Positions 1-8,342 of a DNA stretch of 32,587 nucleotides are shown piece by piece. The notes under the pieces were generated by a model. The model did no database searches. It was not told where the DNA came from and was given only the letters and a program-made list of their open reading frames with translations. The translations under genes and the position numbers were made by a program. How positions within the stretch are numbered: the stretch's first letter is position 1; each line of letters starts with the position of its first letter. Source of the DNA: a virus; the IMG/VR virus record IMGVR_UViG_3300042352_000719, positions 1 through 32,587 of that record; one strand, 5' to 3'.

Positions 1-513
1 TCTATCGGTTTCTCCAAAATTATCAACGGAGTGTTTTTGTTTGTCGTTGTTAATTTCCCATAGTTCACCTAATCTTAGATTTCTTTTATCATCACCTACA
101 GTAAAAAAACAATCTTCATTTGTTTGAATTGGTATGTGAATTCTTCGACAAATAACTAAACTAAACCCTACAATATCAACATGAGGTCTAATGGATTCTC
201 CCGCAGTTAACTTAACTAATATTGCTCTCATTATTCTACCATTTTCTCCGGTGTTGAGTTTAATAATGTCTTCAATTTTGGTAATCTCTTCTTTGAATAA
301 AGGATAATGAGTGGTTGGGATTATTTTTAAGTGATTAAAATTAAATGACTTATCAAAAATTATTGGGATTGTTTTTGTGTGGATATGTTCAGTCCCATAC
401 CTTTTTTGTCTATCGGTAAATTCATCCCAATCCAAATTATTGTCGTTGATTATTTTTAAAATATTCTCGACATTGTAATCTCCGTGATTAATAAATGTTT
501 CAGTTGCGTCCAT
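1..513 (-). CDS. Asp/Asn beta-hydroxylase-like 2OG-Fe(II) dioxygenase (3' part missing)
   Basis: Reading the minus strand from an ATG at 513 gives 171 uninterrupted codons to the left edge, so the C-terminus lies outside the window. Residues 109-171 carry the aspartyl/asparaginyl beta-hydroxylase signature: RPHVD (iron ligands His111 and Asp113), RRIHIPIQTN (123-132), a GELW turn (149-152), KHSVDNFG (third iron ligand His161) and Arg171, the expected 2-oxoglutarate-binding arginine. The family hydroxylates Asp/Asn or related side chains using 2-oxoglutarate and O2; the substrate here cannot be read from sequence. The gene is divergent from the 530 gene across a 16-bp gap holding a TATTTATA/TATAAATA box. 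Family call is firm; role is unknown. Confidence 0.8.
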   Translation of the reverse strand, partial: MDATETFINHGDYNVENILKIINDNNLDWDEFTDRQKRYGTEHIHTKTIPIIFDKSFNFNHLKIIPTTHYPLFKEEITKIEDIIKLNTGENGRIMRAILVKLTAGESIRPHVDIVGFSLVICRRIHIPIQTNEDCFFTVGDDKRNLRLGELWEINNDKQKHSVDNFGETDR

Positions 514-517
514 AGTT

Positions 518-527
518 ATATTTATAA
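518..527. promoter_or_regulatory. Candidate late promoter shared by divergent genes
   Basis: ATATTTATAA fills most of the 16-bp gap between the minus-strand ATG (513) and the plus-strand ATG (530). It begins 12 nt before the plus-strand ATG. Read on the minus strand it gives TATAAATA, the classical T4 late box, 13 nt before that ATG. Either or both directions could be used, and transcripts would be almost leaderless. Confidence 0.55.
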
Positions 528-529
528 GT

Positions 530-862
530 ATGAGACCATTTGAAAATTTTTTAGTTAGCAGTGTTGGGTTACAACGCATAATTGAAATATACCTTAAGAT
601 AAGACAATATTTCCAATCAGAAGGGTGGAGTGAAAAGGATTTAGAAAATCCACCATATTACTCGGCCCAATTAATGACCCTTCATGAAAAATTTGGTGGT
701 GAAATAAGAGATTTACTTCAACAGATGAAGGACTTAGGTTTTGAGGTAGAAAAAGAGGATTTTAATGAATACTTAAAACCTATTTTACAAAACATAAACG
801 AACTAACACCACTAAGCGATGGGGATTACGAGAGAGGAAATCAAGGGGACGAAGATTATTAA
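530..862 (+). CDS. Small hypothetical phage protein
   Basis: 110 aa, not recognised. It is mostly helical and charged: an N-terminal stretch (residues about 10-35) looks like one amphipathic helix, and the end is acidic and polar (DGDYERGNQGDEDY). No membrane segment or signal peptide is seen. The start is supported by the TATTTATA box ending 4 nt upstream and by the very short gap to the divergent oxygenase gene. Its last 44 nt overlap the start of the KTSC gene in another frame, which suggests translational coupling. Real gene likely; function unknown. Confidence 0.6.
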   Translation: MRPFENFLVSSVGLQRIIEIYLKIRQYFQSEGWSEKDLENPPYYSAQLMTLHEKFGGEIRDLLQQMKDLGFEVEKEDFNEYLKPILQNINELTPLSDGDYERGNQGDEDY

Positions 863-1061
863 TGAAATAAAATCGTCAAACATTAAACGAACAGAATACG
901 ATACTGAAACAAAAAAACTTGTTGTTGAATTTAATAATGGATTCAAGTATGAGTATGATGAAGTTCCACACCAAACCTACACAAAATTCAGAGCGGCAGA
1001 GTCTCAAGGAAAATATTTTGTAACTGACATATCAAAAGCCTACAAGTATAAGAAACTGTAG
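819..1061 (+). CDS. KTSC-domain protein
   Basis: 80 aa. From residue about 18 the protein follows the KTSC domain pattern: a short IKSSNIKRTEYD strand, LVVEFNNGFKYEYDEVP, then FRAAESQGKYFVTDI and a basic end. KTSC domains are small (about 60 aa) beta-rich units found alone or fused to lysyl-tRNA synthetase-like and phage proteins; their biochemical role is not established. The start at 819 overlaps the upstream gene; there is no internal Met, so this is the only ATG that includes the whole domain. The stop abuts the late-type box before the nucleotidyltransferase gene. Confidence 0.75.
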   Translation: MGITREEIKGTKIINEIKSSNIKRTEYDTETKKLVVEFNNGFKYEYDEVPHQTYTKFRAAESQGKYFVTDISKAYKYKKL

Positions 1062-1071
1062 TATTTATAAT
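1061..1071 (+). promoter_or_regulatory. Candidate late promoter, 12 nt before ATG
   Basis: GTATTTATAAT begins on the last base of the preceding stop codon and 12 nt before the ATG at 1073. If it acts like the T4 late box (about -13 to -6), transcription would start at or next to the ATG, giving a leaderless message. Confidence 0.55.
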
Positions 1072-1072
1072 A

Positions 1073-1804
1073 ATGAGTAAATTACAACAAATACTTAATA
1101 GTTTCACTATTAAAGAAACACTTAACCCAAAAGTATGGGAAAATCCTACTGACCCTAAAAAGTCAACTATGATTCCTAAAGTTAGAAAAGCTCTTGAGCG
1201 TATTGCTGAGGAATTTGTCAACTATTTGGGTGATGATGTATTTGTTGAAGATGTTGTCCTAACCGGTTCTCTTTCAAATTTTAATTGGTCAGAATTTTCT
1301 GATTTTGATTTACACATTATTGTTGACATGGACGAATACGGAGACGAGGATGAATTATACAAAGAGCTTTTTAATTTAAAAAAACAACTTTTTAACGACA
1401 AACATAATATTAAAATTTTTGGGTATGATGTTGAATTATATGCTCAAGATGCTGAAGAGCCACATATTAGTTCGGGAGTTTATTCTGTGATGAATAACAA
1501 ATGGATTAATGTTCCAAAGAAAATGAATTTAGAAATAGATAAAAAAGTTCTTGAGGATAAAATACAAAATTGGGTTGAAAAAATTGATACTGCCGTTGAA
1601 AATGGAGATGTCAAAGTTCTTGAATCACTTAAAGACAAATTAAAAAAATATCGTCAATCCGGATTGGATGGTGATGGGGAATTATCCTATGAAAATTTAG
1701 TGTTTAAATATTTGAGAAGGTCCGAACATATTGAAAAATTATTTGATTCAATCAATAAAGGTACAGACAAAGAACTCTCCGTTGAAAGAAAAATGGAGGA
1801 TTAG
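1073..1804 (+). CDS. Nucleotidyltransferase-fold protein
   Basis: 243 aa. Residues 62-85 carry the nucleotidyltransferase signature: LTGS (Gly65-Ser66) followed by SDFDLHIIVD, giving metal-binding Asp77 and Asp79; a third acidic residue is supplied by YDVELY (Asp119/Glu121). This matches DNA-polymerase-beta-type nucleotidyltransferases, which transfer NMP to a protein, RNA or small molecule; the substrate is not predictable. The C-terminal third is helical and charged. The N-terminus (MSKLQQILNSFTIKE) is a short amphipathic helix ending in IKE, resembling a T4 (L/I)xE prohead-protease site, so this may be a packaged protein (inference). It is followed by a 55-nt gap with a late-type box. Confidence 0.75.
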   Translation: MSKLQQILNSFTIKETLNPKVWENPTDPKKSTMIPKVRKALERIAEEFVNYLGDDVFVEDVVLTGSLSNFNWSEFSDFDLHIIVDMDEYGDEDELYKELFNLKKQLFNDKHNIKIFGYDVELYAQDAEEPHISSGVYSVMNNKWINVPKKMNLEIDKKVLEDKIQNWVEKIDTAVENGDVKVLESLKDKLKKYRQSGLDGDGELSYENLVFKYLRRSEHIEKLFDSINKGTDKELSVERKMED

Positions 1805-1836
1805 TTGGTAAAATTTCAATAATTGTTAATAATCGT

Positions 1837-1849
1837 ATATTTATAAATA
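1837..1849 (+). promoter_or_regulatory. Candidate late promoter with both box orientations
   Basis: ATATTTATAAATA contains TATTTATA (1838-1845) and, overlapping it, the T4 consensus TATAAATA (1842-1849). The ATG of the Thr-Pro repeat gene is at 1860, 23 nt after the first base. This is the one site in the window where the two forms coincide on the coding strand. Confidence 0.6.
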
Positions 1850-1859
1850 AAAAAATTTA

Positions 1860-2705
1860 ATGGCTTTAGTTACATATCTTATAGGTGCTTGTTCGGGCGG
1901 TCCCGCAATATTAGTTGATTTTAATAGTTCATCACTACCTGCGGTAAACGGAAACTATTATTTAACATTCAACGGAGCGACTGACGATGGTTGTTACGAT
2001 ATTATTGATAATGCTGAGCCATCTACAGGTGTCGATACTGTGACAACTATATCTACGGATTACGGTGATTGTGGGGCTTGTTTATCCGCAAATCCAACAC
2101 CAACTCCAACACCTACTTTAACTCAAACACCAACAAATACTGCGACAAATACACCGACACCTTCAGTGACGGCAACAAATACGCCTACTGTTACTAGAAC
2201 TCCAACAAATACACCAACTGTAACTACAACAAACACTCCAACAGTAACTACAACAAATACTTCAACTCCAACAAATACACCAACTGTAACTACAACAGTA
2301 ACTACAACAAATACTTCAACTCCAACAAATACACCAACACCATCGGTAACTACGACAAAAACTAGTACTCCGACAGTAACACCAACAAATACTTCAACTC
2401 CAAGAAATACACCGTCAGTAACTGCAACAAACACTCCAACAGTTACTAAGACACCAACAAATACGCCAACACCAACAAGTACACCAACACCGTCACCAAG
2501 TCCATATCCATTATCAGGTTATAGTGTGGATAATCAATACGCATACACAGTTGAAATATTAGGTAATTTTAGTGGTGGGTCAATTACTATAGGAGGACCA
2601 GCAAATGGAGTTGCACCACACCCTATATTCACTGATGCAAATGGAGTACCATTCGCTCAGTTAAACGCAATTACGTTAGGTGGAGTTAACGGATTAAATA
2701 ATTAA
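1860..2705 (+). CDS. Thr-Pro repeat (mucin-like) virion-surface candidate
   Basis: 281 aa in three parts. Residues 1-78 form a small beta-rich domain with four cysteines (CSGG, DDGC, DCGAC). Residues about 79-215 are almost entirely Thr, Pro, Asn, Val and Ser in TPTNTPT-like units. Residues 216-281 are a Gly-rich beta-type tail. Such Thr/Pro stalks occur in extracellular and phage-surface proteins as extended linkers and O-glycosylation substrates. No signal peptide or membrane segment is seen. Its own late-type promoter and neighbours suggest a structural role such as a head or tail decoration or fibre (inference). The two glycosyltransferases at 29158-31018 could act on it, but nothing in the sequence proves this. 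Confidence 0.65.
   Translation: MALVTYLIGACSGGPAILVDFNSSSLPAVNGNYYLTFNGATDDGCYDIIDNAEPSTGVDTVTTISTDYGDCGACLSANPTPTPTPTLTQTPTNTATNTPTPSVTATNTPTVTRTPTNTPTVTTTNTPTVTTTNTSTPTNTPTVTTTVTTTNTSTPTNTPTPSVTTTKTSTPTVTPTNTSTPRNTPSVTATNTPTVTKTPTNTPTPTSTPTPSPSPYPLSGYSVDNQYAYTVEILGNFSGGSITIGGPANGVAPHPIFTDANGVPFAQLNAITLGGVNGLNN
2094..2505 (+). repeat. Degenerate ACA/CCA-rich tandem repeat encoding Thr-Pro units
   Basis: About 400 bp of imperfect repeats built on aacaccaacaaatacacca- and gtaactacaaca-like units. Segments such as acttcaactccaacaaatac recur several times. Synonymous drift between copies suggests selection for the Thr-Pro pattern rather than recent duplication only. The repeat is a likely site of length variation. 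Confidence 0.8.
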
Positions 2706-2726
2706 AAACAAACAAATTAATATACA

Positions 2727-4058
2727 ATGGGAAATTTAAAACCAATTGGTAGTGAAAAGCTAACAGGGGACCAAAAATTAAAAAGAATTATGGAGATTGC
2801 TCGTTTTAACGAGGTAATTCCTAATCGTATAAACGAAACTGCGAAATCAGAATATTCTATTGGTCTTGCGGATGGTAATAAATATGAAATTGTTAAAGAG
2901 AGACAAGGTTATATCATTAAGAAAACTATCTCAGAATCTGAAACAGATTATATTGAGCCAATGAAAAATAGAAAATACTATTCTTCGTATTCACAAGCAT
3001 TCAAAAGATTAAACTTAGTTGCTGGTGAGTTAAATAGACTTAACGAGAATGAAGAAGGTTTGTCTCTATATGGTGAACAAAAAAAATTCACATTAAAAAC
3101 ACCAAAACCAAAAATGGATATGCCGGTACCTGATGAAGTTCCTTCTGCACCACCAGCGGTTCCATCTCCGGAATTACCACCATCACCAATGGATATGGGT
3201 ATGGAAGACACAGGTATGGAAGATACAGGTATGGATGACACAGGTATGGATGATATGGGTATGGATACTGAAGTTGATGTTGATACTGAAGTTGATGTAG
3301 AGGATGAAGGAGGTTCTAACGAACAAGTAACTTTCAAAACAATTCAAAAGTTAACAGGTAAATTAACTCAAAAAATTAGAACATTAGATTCTGAAGAAGG
3401 AATGACTTCTGAGAATATGAAATACGTTATCAATATGGTGTTGTCATCATTTGATTTGAATGAATTAACTGAAGAAGATAGAGAAGATATTTTATCTAAA
3501 TTTGAAGATGAAACTGAAGATTTAGGTGGAGACGATATGGATGGTGAAGACTTAACTGACGATACTGAAGTTGAAGATATTCAAGCTGACATGGACATCC
3601 CAATGGAAGGTGATATGGAAGAAGGATATGAATATGATGATGTTGACGAAGTTAATCCTGATGATATTTTTGATGACGAAGAATTTGAAAAACATCGTAG
3701 ACATTCAAAATTTAAGAGAAGACATTCTGACTTAGGAAATGGTGCTATCTTTGATAGTATTTTTGGAGAGTCTAAAGTAGATAAAGTATTATCAAAATAC
3801 TTTGAAGTTTCTAAGAAAGAAATTGTTGAAAGTAGACAAAAAACCGCGGAGAAAAAAACAAGAACAATTACGGAAGTTAGAAGAAAAATGAAATCAGTTG
3901 TTAAATTAACTGAAACTATCGAACAAGAATTAGCTTCTCAAAAATTTTTAGAAGAAAACTCAGGAGCAAAAATTGTTGGAAAAACTAACAAAAATAACTT
4001 AGTTTTTGAAAACAAAGGAAAAGAAATTAAAATCACACCTGAAGGATTATTAGTATGA
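2727..4058 (+). CDS. Large acidic hypothetical structural protein
   Basis: 443 aa, not recognised. Residues 1-130 form a basic/neutral globular part; about 131-155 is a Pro-rich linker; about 157-195 contains GMEDT/GMDDT and DTEVDV repeats; the centre is strongly acidic; the C-terminal about 130 residues are basic and coiled-coil-like and end in a compact beta segment (KIVGKTNKNNLVFENKGKEI). The charge layout resembles scaffold or core proteins of T4-like phages. It starts a tight run of four genes ahead of the terminase and overlaps the next gene by 4 nt. No recognisable promoter box precedes it, so it probably reads on from 1837. Function unknown. Confidence 0.65.
   Translation: MGNLKPIGSEKLTGDQKLKRIMEIARFNEVIPNRINETAKSEYSIGLADGNKYEIVKERQGYIIKKTISESETDYIEPMKNRKYYSSYSQAFKRLNLVAGELNRLNENEEGLSLYGEQKKFTLKTPKPKMDMPVPDEVPSAPPAVPSPELPPSPMDMGMEDTGMEDTGMDDTGMDDMGMDTEVDVDTEVDVEDEGGSNEQVTFKTIQKLTGKLTQKIRTLDSEEGMTSENMKYVINMVLSSFDLNELTEEDREDILSKFEDETEDLGGDDMDGEDLTDDTEVEDIQADMDIPMEGDMEEGYEYDDVDEVNPDDIFDDEEFEKHRRHSKFKRRHSDLGNGAIFDSIFGESKVDKVLSKYFEVSKKEIVESRQKTAEKKTRTITEVRRKMKSVVKLTETIEQELASQKFLEENSGAKIVGKTNKNNLVFENKGKEIKITPEGLLV
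3198..3299 (+). repeat. 15-bp and 18-bp tandem repeats in coding sequence
   Basis: Four 15-bp units (ggtatggaagacaca and variants, 3198-3257, encoding GMEDT/GMDDT) are followed by two 18-bp units (gatactgaagttgatgtt, 3264-3299, encoding DTEVDV). They expand the acidic linker of the 2727 gene and are likely variable in copy number. Confidence 0.8.
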
Positions 4059-4450
4059 GTTATTTGATTTACGTAAACGGTTTAGGTCCTAACTATAAGG
4101 GTGATAACCTTTACGAATTCATATTCTCCGATAGTTTGGATGTGTGGGGTGAAGCGTGGGATAATCGTCCGTCTAACGGATACCCTCAACCACCTGATTT
4201 AAAATATATTAAAAAAGTAGGAGTTTTGAGAGATACTGATGTAAAATTGGAATTGATTCAAAACTCCGATTTTTTTTCAGTAATGGACGCAATGGACGAC
4301 ATAATTGCGTTAGCATGGGAAACAGAAGATGAAACTAACCAAAAAAGAATGGTTTTTAGATTTGGAGTTTCGGAACAAGAAATAAAAGACAAACTCTATG
4401 AAAGAGATTTGGTATTAGAATTTGAAAAGAAAGTAGTCTATGAAAGTTAA
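4055..4450 (+). CDS. Conserved-looking hypothetical protein
   Basis: 131 aa, not recognised. It is a compact mixed alpha/beta protein with aromatic N-terminal motifs (YLIYVNGLGPNY, WGEAWDNRPSNGYP) and a C-terminal segment MVFRFGVSEQEIKDKLYERD. It starts inside the stop of the preceding gene (ATGA overlap) and itself overlaps the next gene by 11 nt, so translation is likely coupled along 2727-6529. The position upstream of the terminase is where T4 has neck and small-terminase genes, but no sequence signature supports either assignment. Confidence 0.65.
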   Translation: MSYLIYVNGLGPNYKGDNLYEFIFSDSLDVWGEAWDNRPSNGYPQPPDLKYIKKVGVLRDTDVKLELIQNSDFFSVMDAMDDIIALAWETEDETNQKRMVFRFGVSEQEIKDKLYERDLVLEFEKKVVYES

Positions 4451-5228
4451 TATAAAAGCATTAGAACTTATCGAAAAGGGGTTATCCTCTAAAACTGTTG
4501 GGAAATTAACAGAATCTCAAATCAATGTTTTACACAGTAAACTTGTTAATGAACAAGTTACTGAGGTACCCGGTAAAAAAACATATAAAGTAGGGCCGGC
4601 AGGTGGTAAGGTAGGTAATTTGAATATTACACAAGACCCGAGCACTAAAGAAGTTATGGTTACTGCAACCGAATCTGAAATCTCTGAAGATGATGATTTT
4701 GATTTAGATGCTGACCAAGCATATACAGGACAACAAGGTTCTCATGACGAATATCAAGCATCTGATGATGGTATGGATGATGATACATCTCCTGAAAATC
4801 ATGACAGCAAAATGATTGGTATGTCTGAAGAAAAAAAAGACAAACCAAACCCATGGGCTATTTGTCACTCACAAGTTGGTCCTAAAAAATCAAGAAAATG
4901 GGAAAGATGCGTAAAAGCGGTAAAAAAACAGTTGGGTGAAGGAAAAAATGTTGTATCTTTGTTTCTTGAAAACGAAATTATGAGAATAGTAGAAAGAAAT
5001 TTACCTCCAAGAATCACCAAAGGTGAACTTGTAAAGTATTTGACAGAGGCAGATACTGAGACCGCACCAACAAGAACAAAACCAACAACTAAGCCTGGTA
5101 CAAGACCAAGTCATCCGGGTAAGAATCCAAATCCGGGTGTTAATCCAGCACCAAAGGCGAATAGACCATCACCTGAGGAGGCTAAAGACAAAATTATGGA
5201 TGTAATCATGCAAATCTTAGAAAAATAA
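4440..5228 (+). CDS. Modular phage protein with N-terminal TES...EQ tag
   Basis: 262 aa. Residues 24-39 (TESQINVLHSKLVNEQ) align without gaps to residues 8-23 of the gene at 22197-22658 (TESDLNRIVKKVLKEQ), 7 of 16 identical with conservative hydrophobic exchanges. The middle has an acidic Gly/Asp region, then a Cys-containing cassette NPWAICHSQVG...KWERCVKAVKKQ (about residues 138-168). Next comes a second helical element ENEIMRIVERNLPPR ending in KYLTE/AD, and a Pro/Lys/Thr-rich linker. No enzyme domain is seen. The mix of short cassettes suggests a packaged or internal virion protein rather than an enzyme (inference). It overlaps its upstream neighbour and lies 2 nt from the next gene. Confidence 0.65.
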   Translation: MKVNIKALELIEKGLSSKTVGKLTESQINVLHSKLVNEQVTEVPGKKTYKVGPAGGKVGNLNITQDPSTKEVMVTATESEISEDDDFDLDADQAYTGQQGSHDEYQASDDGMDDDTSPENHDSKMIGMSEEKKDKPNPWAICHSQVGPKKSRKWERCVKAVKKQLGEGKNVVSLFLENEIMRIVERNLPPRITKGELVKYLTEADTETAPTRTKPTTKPGTRPSHPGKNPNPGVNPAPKANRPSPEEAKDKIMDVIMQILEK

Positions 5229-5230
5229 TA

Positions 5231-6529
5231 ATGGCAAAGAAAATTAAAGAACAATTAGATTACGGGGATAGACCTGAAAGAATGGACCCAAATTTGGAAA
5301 GAAAACTTGCAAGTCCTGAAGGTTTATATGCACAGAATCCTGCGATGAAAAAGAAAGAGGGTGACGTTCAAAGATTAGTTAGTAATCGATTTCAAAAAGT
5401 TGCGGAAAAATTAAGTGATGTTACAGGTATCCAAAATTTAAGTTCTCAACAAACTCAAGGTATGATATACCAAGAGATGATGAGAAAATTACCTAACATC
5501 ATGAGAATTGAGGCGGCTCACAGAGATGAACTTGAAGAATTGGCAATTGAGGCCGCGTTGGAGGAATCTGAAGTACCTGTTGATTGGTATAAAATTGAGG
5601 CTTATTTAAATAGAGAACCGATTGATACGTCTAACTTTAGAATGAAACCTGAAGAAGAGGATAATGAAGAGGAAAAAGATGAGGAAGAAGAAATGGAAAT
5701 TCCATCTTTTGAAATTGAGGATTTAACTAAAGACGAAATTTTTGAATTAGAAAAACATAAGAGAAATATTATCAACGCTATTATTCAAGGTGCTGCGAAA
5801 AAAGGACATTATATTTTTCAAAAACCAGATATTAAAGCAAGACTTGATGAAATTGACCCATCTCTCTATAGAGATTATTTAGGTATTATGGCAATCAATG
5901 ATTTCTTATATTTCAGTATGGAACAAATGATTGAAATGATGAGTCAAACAGGTCAAGGAATTGCGGGAAAAGTTGAGTTAGATAATAATGATGAAGAGGG
6001 TGAAGAAGGTGAAGAAGGTGAAGAAACTCCGGATACAGTAATTAAAGCCTTTGGTCTAATATTTCCAATCTTATGTCATGAAATAATCAAAGGATTAGAA
6101 GAAGCTAAAGGTAGACACGGATTACCTAAAGACCCTGAAATGGCTCAACGAGTTATGGGACAAACTGATACATTAAGTAATGAACCAATGCAGTTGAGAA
6201 TAGGCCCGGAAATCGTGGAAAGAATAAGGTTTGCATTACCTGATAAAATGTACGAACCTGAAAACAAAGGTTTGATAAACTGGTTTCATACTTTGTTATA
6301 CCAAATTGAAGCCCAAGAGTTTTTAGAAATTATCGGAAACGCAATCTCTGAAGATTCTTCAAAAGTGGCGAAAGCGACCTCAAAATTTGATGAAATTATG
6401 AGAGAGGCAATCAAAATGAAAGAAGAGTTTGAAGATTACAAAGAAGAAGAAGGGATTGATTCTGATGAAGACGAAGATGACGGATTAGATGATTTCTTGG
6501 GTAGTTTAGGTATATCGAGACCTAAATAA
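5231..6529 (+). CDS. Acidic hypothetical structural protein before the terminase
   Basis: 432 aa, not recognised. Two helical, globular-looking blocks (about residues 40-140 and 175-245) are separated by an acidic stretch rich in Glu. A GEEGEEGEE run (about 257-265) precedes a third block (about 270-400), and the tail is acidic. No catalytic motif, membrane segment or signal is seen. It ends 13 nt before the terminase gene. In T4 the small terminase gp16 occupies this slot, but at 432 aa this protein is far longer and has no visible DNA-binding motif, so I leave it unassigned. A head, neck or connector component is the best guess from position. Confidence 0.6.
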   Translation: MAKKIKEQLDYGDRPERMDPNLERKLASPEGLYAQNPAMKKKEGDVQRLVSNRFQKVAEKLSDVTGIQNLSSQQTQGMIYQEMMRKLPNIMRIEAAHRDELEELAIEAALEESEVPVDWYKIEAYLNREPIDTSNFRMKPEEEDNEEEKDEEEEMEIPSFEIEDLTKDEIFELEKHKRNIINAIIQGAAKKGHYIFQKPDIKARLDEIDPSLYRDYLGIMAINDFLYFSMEQMIEMMSQTGQGIAGKVELDNNDEEGEEGEEGEETPDTVIKAFGLIFPILCHEIIKGLEEAKGRHGLPKDPEMAQRVMGQTDTLSNEPMQLRIGPEIVERIRFALPDKMYEPENKGLINWFHTLLYQIEAQEFLEIIGNAISEDSSKVAKATSKFDEIMREAIKMKEEFEDYKEEEGIDSDEDEDDGLDDFLGSLGISRPK

Positions 6530-6542
6530 CCAAAAATTACTT

Positions 6543-8303
6543 TTGAATAATAAAGAACAATTAATAATTGAAGTAACGAAGTGCATGAGGAATACACCCT
6601 ACGCACTTCGTACTTATTTACAGACATACGATAATACGGTATCAAAATATGTACCGTTAGATTTATTTCCCGACCAAGTTTCTTTAATTGAGGATTATGA
6701 AAATTACAATGAAAACATCGCCCTTAAGTATAGACAGGCAGGTGTTTCAACAGTAACTGCCGCTTGGGCGTCAAAACGACTTGTATTTGCCAAAAAAACT
6801 AAACCGGAAAAAATTCTAATCATTGCCAATAAATTGGATACATCCATGGAGATGGCAAACAAAGTTAGAGGTTTTACCGAACAATGGCCTAGTTGGGTTG
6901 GAGTTGGATTCTCAAATGAAAAAAACTCACAACGACATTTTAAATTAACAAATGGGTGTGAAGTTAAAGCCGTTGCAACATCTCGAGATGCGTTAAGGGG
7001 TTATACCCCAACCATTCTTATCTTTGATGAGGCGGCGTTTATTGAAGCGGACGGAGATTTTTGGTCGGCTTGTATGGCGTCCCTATCTACAGGGGGTAAA
7101 GTAATTGTGGTTTCAACCCCAAATGGTTATGATGCAATTTACTATGAGATTTACGACCAAGCTCTTCGTAATATGAATGATTTCAAAATTACGGAAATGT
7201 TTTGGCACCGTGACCCTCGATATACCAAAGATTTGTATATGGTTAAAACACCTGATTTAGTTCACTTTTTACTAAATCGTGAGGAATATAACCTCGATGA
7301 GGTAATTATTGATTTATCAATGCCTAATCCATTCGAAAGGGACCATTCAATTGTAACTAAATATATTGAAGATGGATACAAACCTTGTTCCTCATGGTTT
7401 GAGGCGATGGTTAAAAAATTAAAATACGATAGACGTAAGGTGGCTCAGGAGTTAGAATGTAACTTCTTAGGTTCAGGGGATAACGTATTTGATTCTGAAT
7501 TAATGCAGGATATTGCCAAAAACCAAGTTAGAGAACCACAGGCAAAAATGATGGGTGGTGGATTATGGATTTGGAAAGAACCTGTAAATGGACACAAATA
7601 TGTTATGGGTTGTGATGTATCTCGTGGAGATTCTGAGGATTTTTCAAGTATTGAAATTATTGATTTTGACACTAGAGAACAAGTATTGGAATATGTTGGA
7701 AAAATACCACCAGATGTATTGGCCGAAGTGGCGTACAAATGGGGTACAATGTATAATGCTTATTGTGTTGTGGATATCACAGGTGGTATGGGAGTTTCAA
7801 CTGCAAGAAAAATGCAAGAAATGAACTATCAAGGTGGTTTATATGTTGATGGTGTGGATACAACTAATAAATGGAAGTATGACCCAAAAATAAATGAAAA
7901 AATTCCGGGAATTAATTTTAACTCAAAAAGGGTTCAAATTATTGCGGCATTTGAAGAGTCAATGAGACATAAGTTTAGAATTTATTCTAGTCGTCTTTAT
8001 AATGAAATGAATACGTTTGTTTACATTAATGGACGACCTGACCATCAAAAAATGCATCACGATGACTGTATTATGAGTATTGCGATGGCAATATATGTTG
8101 CGGAAAAATCATTCCAATCATTGGAAAAAGTTACCAATCATACAAGGGCAATGTTAAATTCATGGTCAACAGCTGTTACTGAAAATAAAAACTCTTCAGA
8201 GTTCTTTAACCCAATGGTTCCTCAAATGGGTAGACAACACCCAATTAATCAAGGACCGACAAGAGATGATTACCAAAAGTATGGGTGGTTATTTGGTGGG
8301 TAA
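6543..8303 (+). CDS. Terminase large subunit (gp17-like)
   Basis: 586 aa (T4 gp17 is 610). This is the packaging motor ATPase and headful nuclease that docks on the portal. The ATPase half shows a deviant Walker A KYRQAGVST (62-70), where the usual GK(S/T) lysine is replaced by Val and a Lys sits at the motif start as in many KxRQxGxST terminases. Walker B is TILIFDEA with Asp162 and catalytic Glu163; the coupling motif is STPNG (191-195). The RNase-H-like nuclease half has MGCDVSRGD (Asp358), CVVDITGG (Asp411) and HHDD (505-508). The start is TTG at 6543; the next in-frame Met is residue 15, still before the first conserved block, so the exact start is uncertain. Confidence 0.95.
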   Translation: MNNKEQLIIEVTKCMRNTPYALRTYLQTYDNTVSKYVPLDLFPDQVSLIEDYENYNENIALKYRQAGVSTVTAAWASKRLVFAKKTKPEKILIIANKLDTSMEMANKVRGFTEQWPSWVGVGFSNEKNSQRHFKLTNGCEVKAVATSRDALRGYTPTILIFDEAAFIEADGDFWSACMASLSTGGKVIVVSTPNGYDAIYYEIYDQALRNMNDFKITEMFWHRDPRYTKDLYMVKTPDLVHFLLNREEYNLDEVIIDLSMPNPFERDHSIVTKYIEDGYKPCSSWFEAMVKKLKYDRRKVAQELECNFLGSGDNVFDSELMQDIAKNQVREPQAKMMGGGLWIWKEPVNGHKYVMGCDVSRGDSEDFSSIEIIDFDTREQVLEYVGKIPPDVLAEVAYKWGTMYNAYCVVDITGGMGVSTARKMQEMNYQGGLYVDGVDTTNKWKYDPKINEKIPGINFNSKRVQIIAAFEESMRHKFRIYSSRLYNEMNTFVYINGRPDHQKMHHDDCIMSIAMAIYVAEKSFQSLEKVTNHTRAMLNSWSTAVTENKNSSEFFNPMVPQMGRQHPINQGPTRDDYQKYGWLFGG

Positions 8304-8306
8304 TAC

Positions 8307-8314
8307 TATTTATA
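8307..8314 (+). promoter_or_regulatory. Candidate late promoter upstream of portal gene
   Basis: TATTTATA in the 39-bp gap after the terminase gene; the 8-mer (with preceding c) begins 37 nt before the portal ATG, farther than the usual 12 or 22-26 nt. A weaker AAATTTATA (8332-8340) lies directly before the ATG. Confidence 0.45.
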
Positions 8315-8342
8315 TTACTGAGGAAACAAGTAAATTTATATC

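Noticed and set aside
2123-2434. Minus-strand Val/Gly/Phe repeat ORF
   Set aside because: It mirrors the Thr-Pro codon repeat of the 1860 gene; composition is an artefact of the repeat.
2094-2505. Possible CRISPR array
   Set aside because: The repeats are short, imperfect and in frame, with no regular unique spacers.
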